The notes beneath the pieces were generated by a model. It ran no database searches and was not told the origin of the DNA. It was given only the letters and a program-made list of their open reading frames with translations. From NCBI GenBank assembly GCA_937935995.1, contig CALGXF010000061.1, forward strand, positions 1 through 5,233: a stretch of DNA of 5,233 nucleotides, written 5' to 3'. A program made the translations under genes and the position numbers. Each line of letters opens with the position of its first letter. Position 1 is the first letter of the stretch. Below are positions 4,255-5,233 of this stretch, piece after piece. This DNA comes from an uncultured Alphaproteobacteria bacterium. Lineage in GTDB: Bacteria; Pseudomonadota; Alphaproteobacteria; CAAHEQ01; UBA3637.

Positions 4255-5233
4255 TTGGTTTTCACCTGTTTAGATAAAGGTCGCAGCATGATTGAAATGC
4301 TGGCTGTATTGGTTATCATGGGGATTTTAACATTGGGCGGGATTGCCGGTTATCGGTATGCCATGAATAAAAGCACGGCAAACGCCATTACCAAAGAAGT
4401 TTCTTTAAGAGCAGCCTCTATCATGAATGACGGCACATTTTCCCGATATCAAATAAACGCGCCGATTGCTGCCTTAGGGTTTAAAGGTCAAATCGGAACG
4501 TTTACCTACGAACAGACGAAAAGCTCAACCACGACATTTACCGTAACGGTTTCTCCCGTTTCGCAACCGGTCTGCCGTCGAATTGCCGAAATGGCTCATC
4601 CGAACGCTTTATCTGTGTCTATTAATGAACAAACTTGGCAAGAAGGGGATACATTCTTATGTTCCTCTGACGAAAACACGATTAATTTTGTTTTCGCTGC
4701 CATTCCGCAAGGCCAAATGTTGACTGATTTTGCATGTGGCCCTTGTTACGAACAATCCGGCGACGATTGTATTTATAAATGTGTCGGCAACCAAGTCTGT
4801 TCGGACGCAGGATGTGTTTGTCCGTCCGATACCCCTGTCGGTGCCGATCCCATTTATTGTACATGTCGAGGAAACAAAGTTCCCAACTCGTCAAATGTCT
4901 GTGCTTGTCCGGGCAATATGACCGATCCGGATGGAGACAATACCTGCACATGCCCCAGCCCGACAACCTATTGGAACGGGGTAGAATGTGTGTGCCCGAC
5001 GGGAACACCGACCGGAGCCGATCCGGAAACATGTGCCTGCCCCGGCAATAAAATCAACCAAAACGGTCAATGTGTTTGTCCGAGTAACATGACGGATCCG
5101 GATGGAGACAATACCTGTACATGTCCCAGCCCGACAACCTATTGGAACGGGTCACAATGCGTGTGTCCGACGGGGACGCCGACCGGAGCCGATCCGGAAA
5201 CATGTGCCTGCCCCGGCAATAAAATCAACCAAA
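4255..5233 (+). CDS. Second type IV pilin-like protein with CxCP tandem repeat tail (3' end outside window)
   Basis: There are 326 complete codons and the frame is still open at the right edge, so the C-terminus is missing. The start is TTG. The leader MVFTCLDKG ends at G9|R10; Glu14 is mature position +5, followed by a hydrophobic helix to about residue 37. The pilin-like domain (38-150) has Cys107 and Cys136. The spacing from the phenylalanine of the FTVTV strand to Cys107 is 12 residues, the same as in the first pilin fusion, and both continue as VCR. Residues 161-186 are a cysteine-rich linker. From Cys187 on, the tail is a 57-58-residue repeat with four CxC(P/R) motifs per unit. The DNA coding for the start of the mature helix matches the other gene at 40 of 46 positions, so the two are paralogues. 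Expected location: inner membrane, then a pilus-like filament (inference). Confidence 0.85.
   Translation, partial: MVFTCLDKGRSMIEMLAVLVIMGILTLGGIAGYRYAMNKSTANAITKEVSLRAASIMNDGTFSRYQINAPIAALGFKGQIGTFTYEQTKSSTTTFTVTVSPVSQPVCRRIAEMAHPNALSVSINEQTWQEGDTFLCSSDENTINFVFAAIPQGQMLTDFACGPCYEQSGDDCIYKCVGNQVCSDAGCVCPSDTPVGADPIYCTCRGNKVPNSSNVCACPGNMTDPDGDNTCTCPSPTTYWNGVECVCPTGTPTGADPETCACPGNKINQNGQCVCPSNMTDPDGDNTCTCPSPTTYWNGSQCVCPTGTPTGADPETCACPGNKINQ
4813..5233 (+). repeat. 171-bp coding tandem repeat (57 residues, eight cysteines), at least 2.4 units
   Basis: Units begin with CVCP at 4813, 4987 and 5158. Unit one is 174 bp, unit two is 171 bp, and unit three is cut by the window edge after 76 bp. Each full unit has four CxC motifs, hence eight cysteines. 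In the 76 bp shared by units two and three there are only four differences, all synonymous third-position changes. The second halves of units one and two are also nearly identical, while the first half of unit one has diverged. The array may continue well beyond the window. Confidence 0.92.

Noticed and set aside
4682..5051. Open frames of 63-116 residues on both strands over the second pilin gene tail
   Set aside because: They are shadows of the CxCP repeat coding frame, which continues unbroken to the window edge and has the start signal.
4813..5233. CRISPR array
   Set aside because: The repeat units are 171 bp, contiguous and coding; there are no short repeats with unique spacers.

Overview
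The window looks like part of a Gram-negative bacterial chromosome. It carries two type IV pilin-like genes with very long cysteine-rich tails, one leucine tRNA gene, and one gene for a predicted exported HExxH metallopeptidase. The pilin N-termini of the form G|(K/R)SMIEML, the TTG starts and the moderate GC content remind me of uncultured, host-associated (gut) Alphaproteobacteria. That placement is from memory and is weak; no marker gene here fixes the taxon.

Layout from left to right. Bases 1-489 hold no convincing gene. The stretch is richer in GC (about 57% by hand count, against about 45-50% in samples of the genes) and is full of inverted repeats, including one segment with two mutually exclusive pairings. 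Bases 490-2448 (+) encode a 652-residue pilin fusion. A short leader and hydrophobic helix are followed by a small pilin-like domain with two cysteines, then a C-terminal part with 74 cysteines. The last 380 residues are built from an eight-cysteine repeat of about 61 residues. A possible terminator, a clear promoter, tRNA-Leu(CAA) and a strong terminator follow at 2448-2704. A 436-residue predicted exported protein with HEAIH lies on the minus strand at 2781-4091. After a divergent intergenic region, a second pilin fusion starts at a TTG at 4255 and runs off the right edge. Its tail is a tandem repeat of 57 residues (171 bp), also with eight cysteines per unit, and the window ends inside the third unit.

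How the parts may fit together (inference). Both pilin-like proteins have the E+5 processing motif and a cysteine pair like that of class IVb pilins. They probably enter a type IV pilus or related filament machine as special subunits that display long, disulfide-stabilised stalks. The metallopeptidase lies between the two genes but in the opposite direction, so it is a neighbour and not an operon partner. A link to processing of the cysteine-rich tails is speculation. The most novel-looking content is the pilin plus eight-cysteine-repeat architecture, present here in two paralogues with different repeat types.
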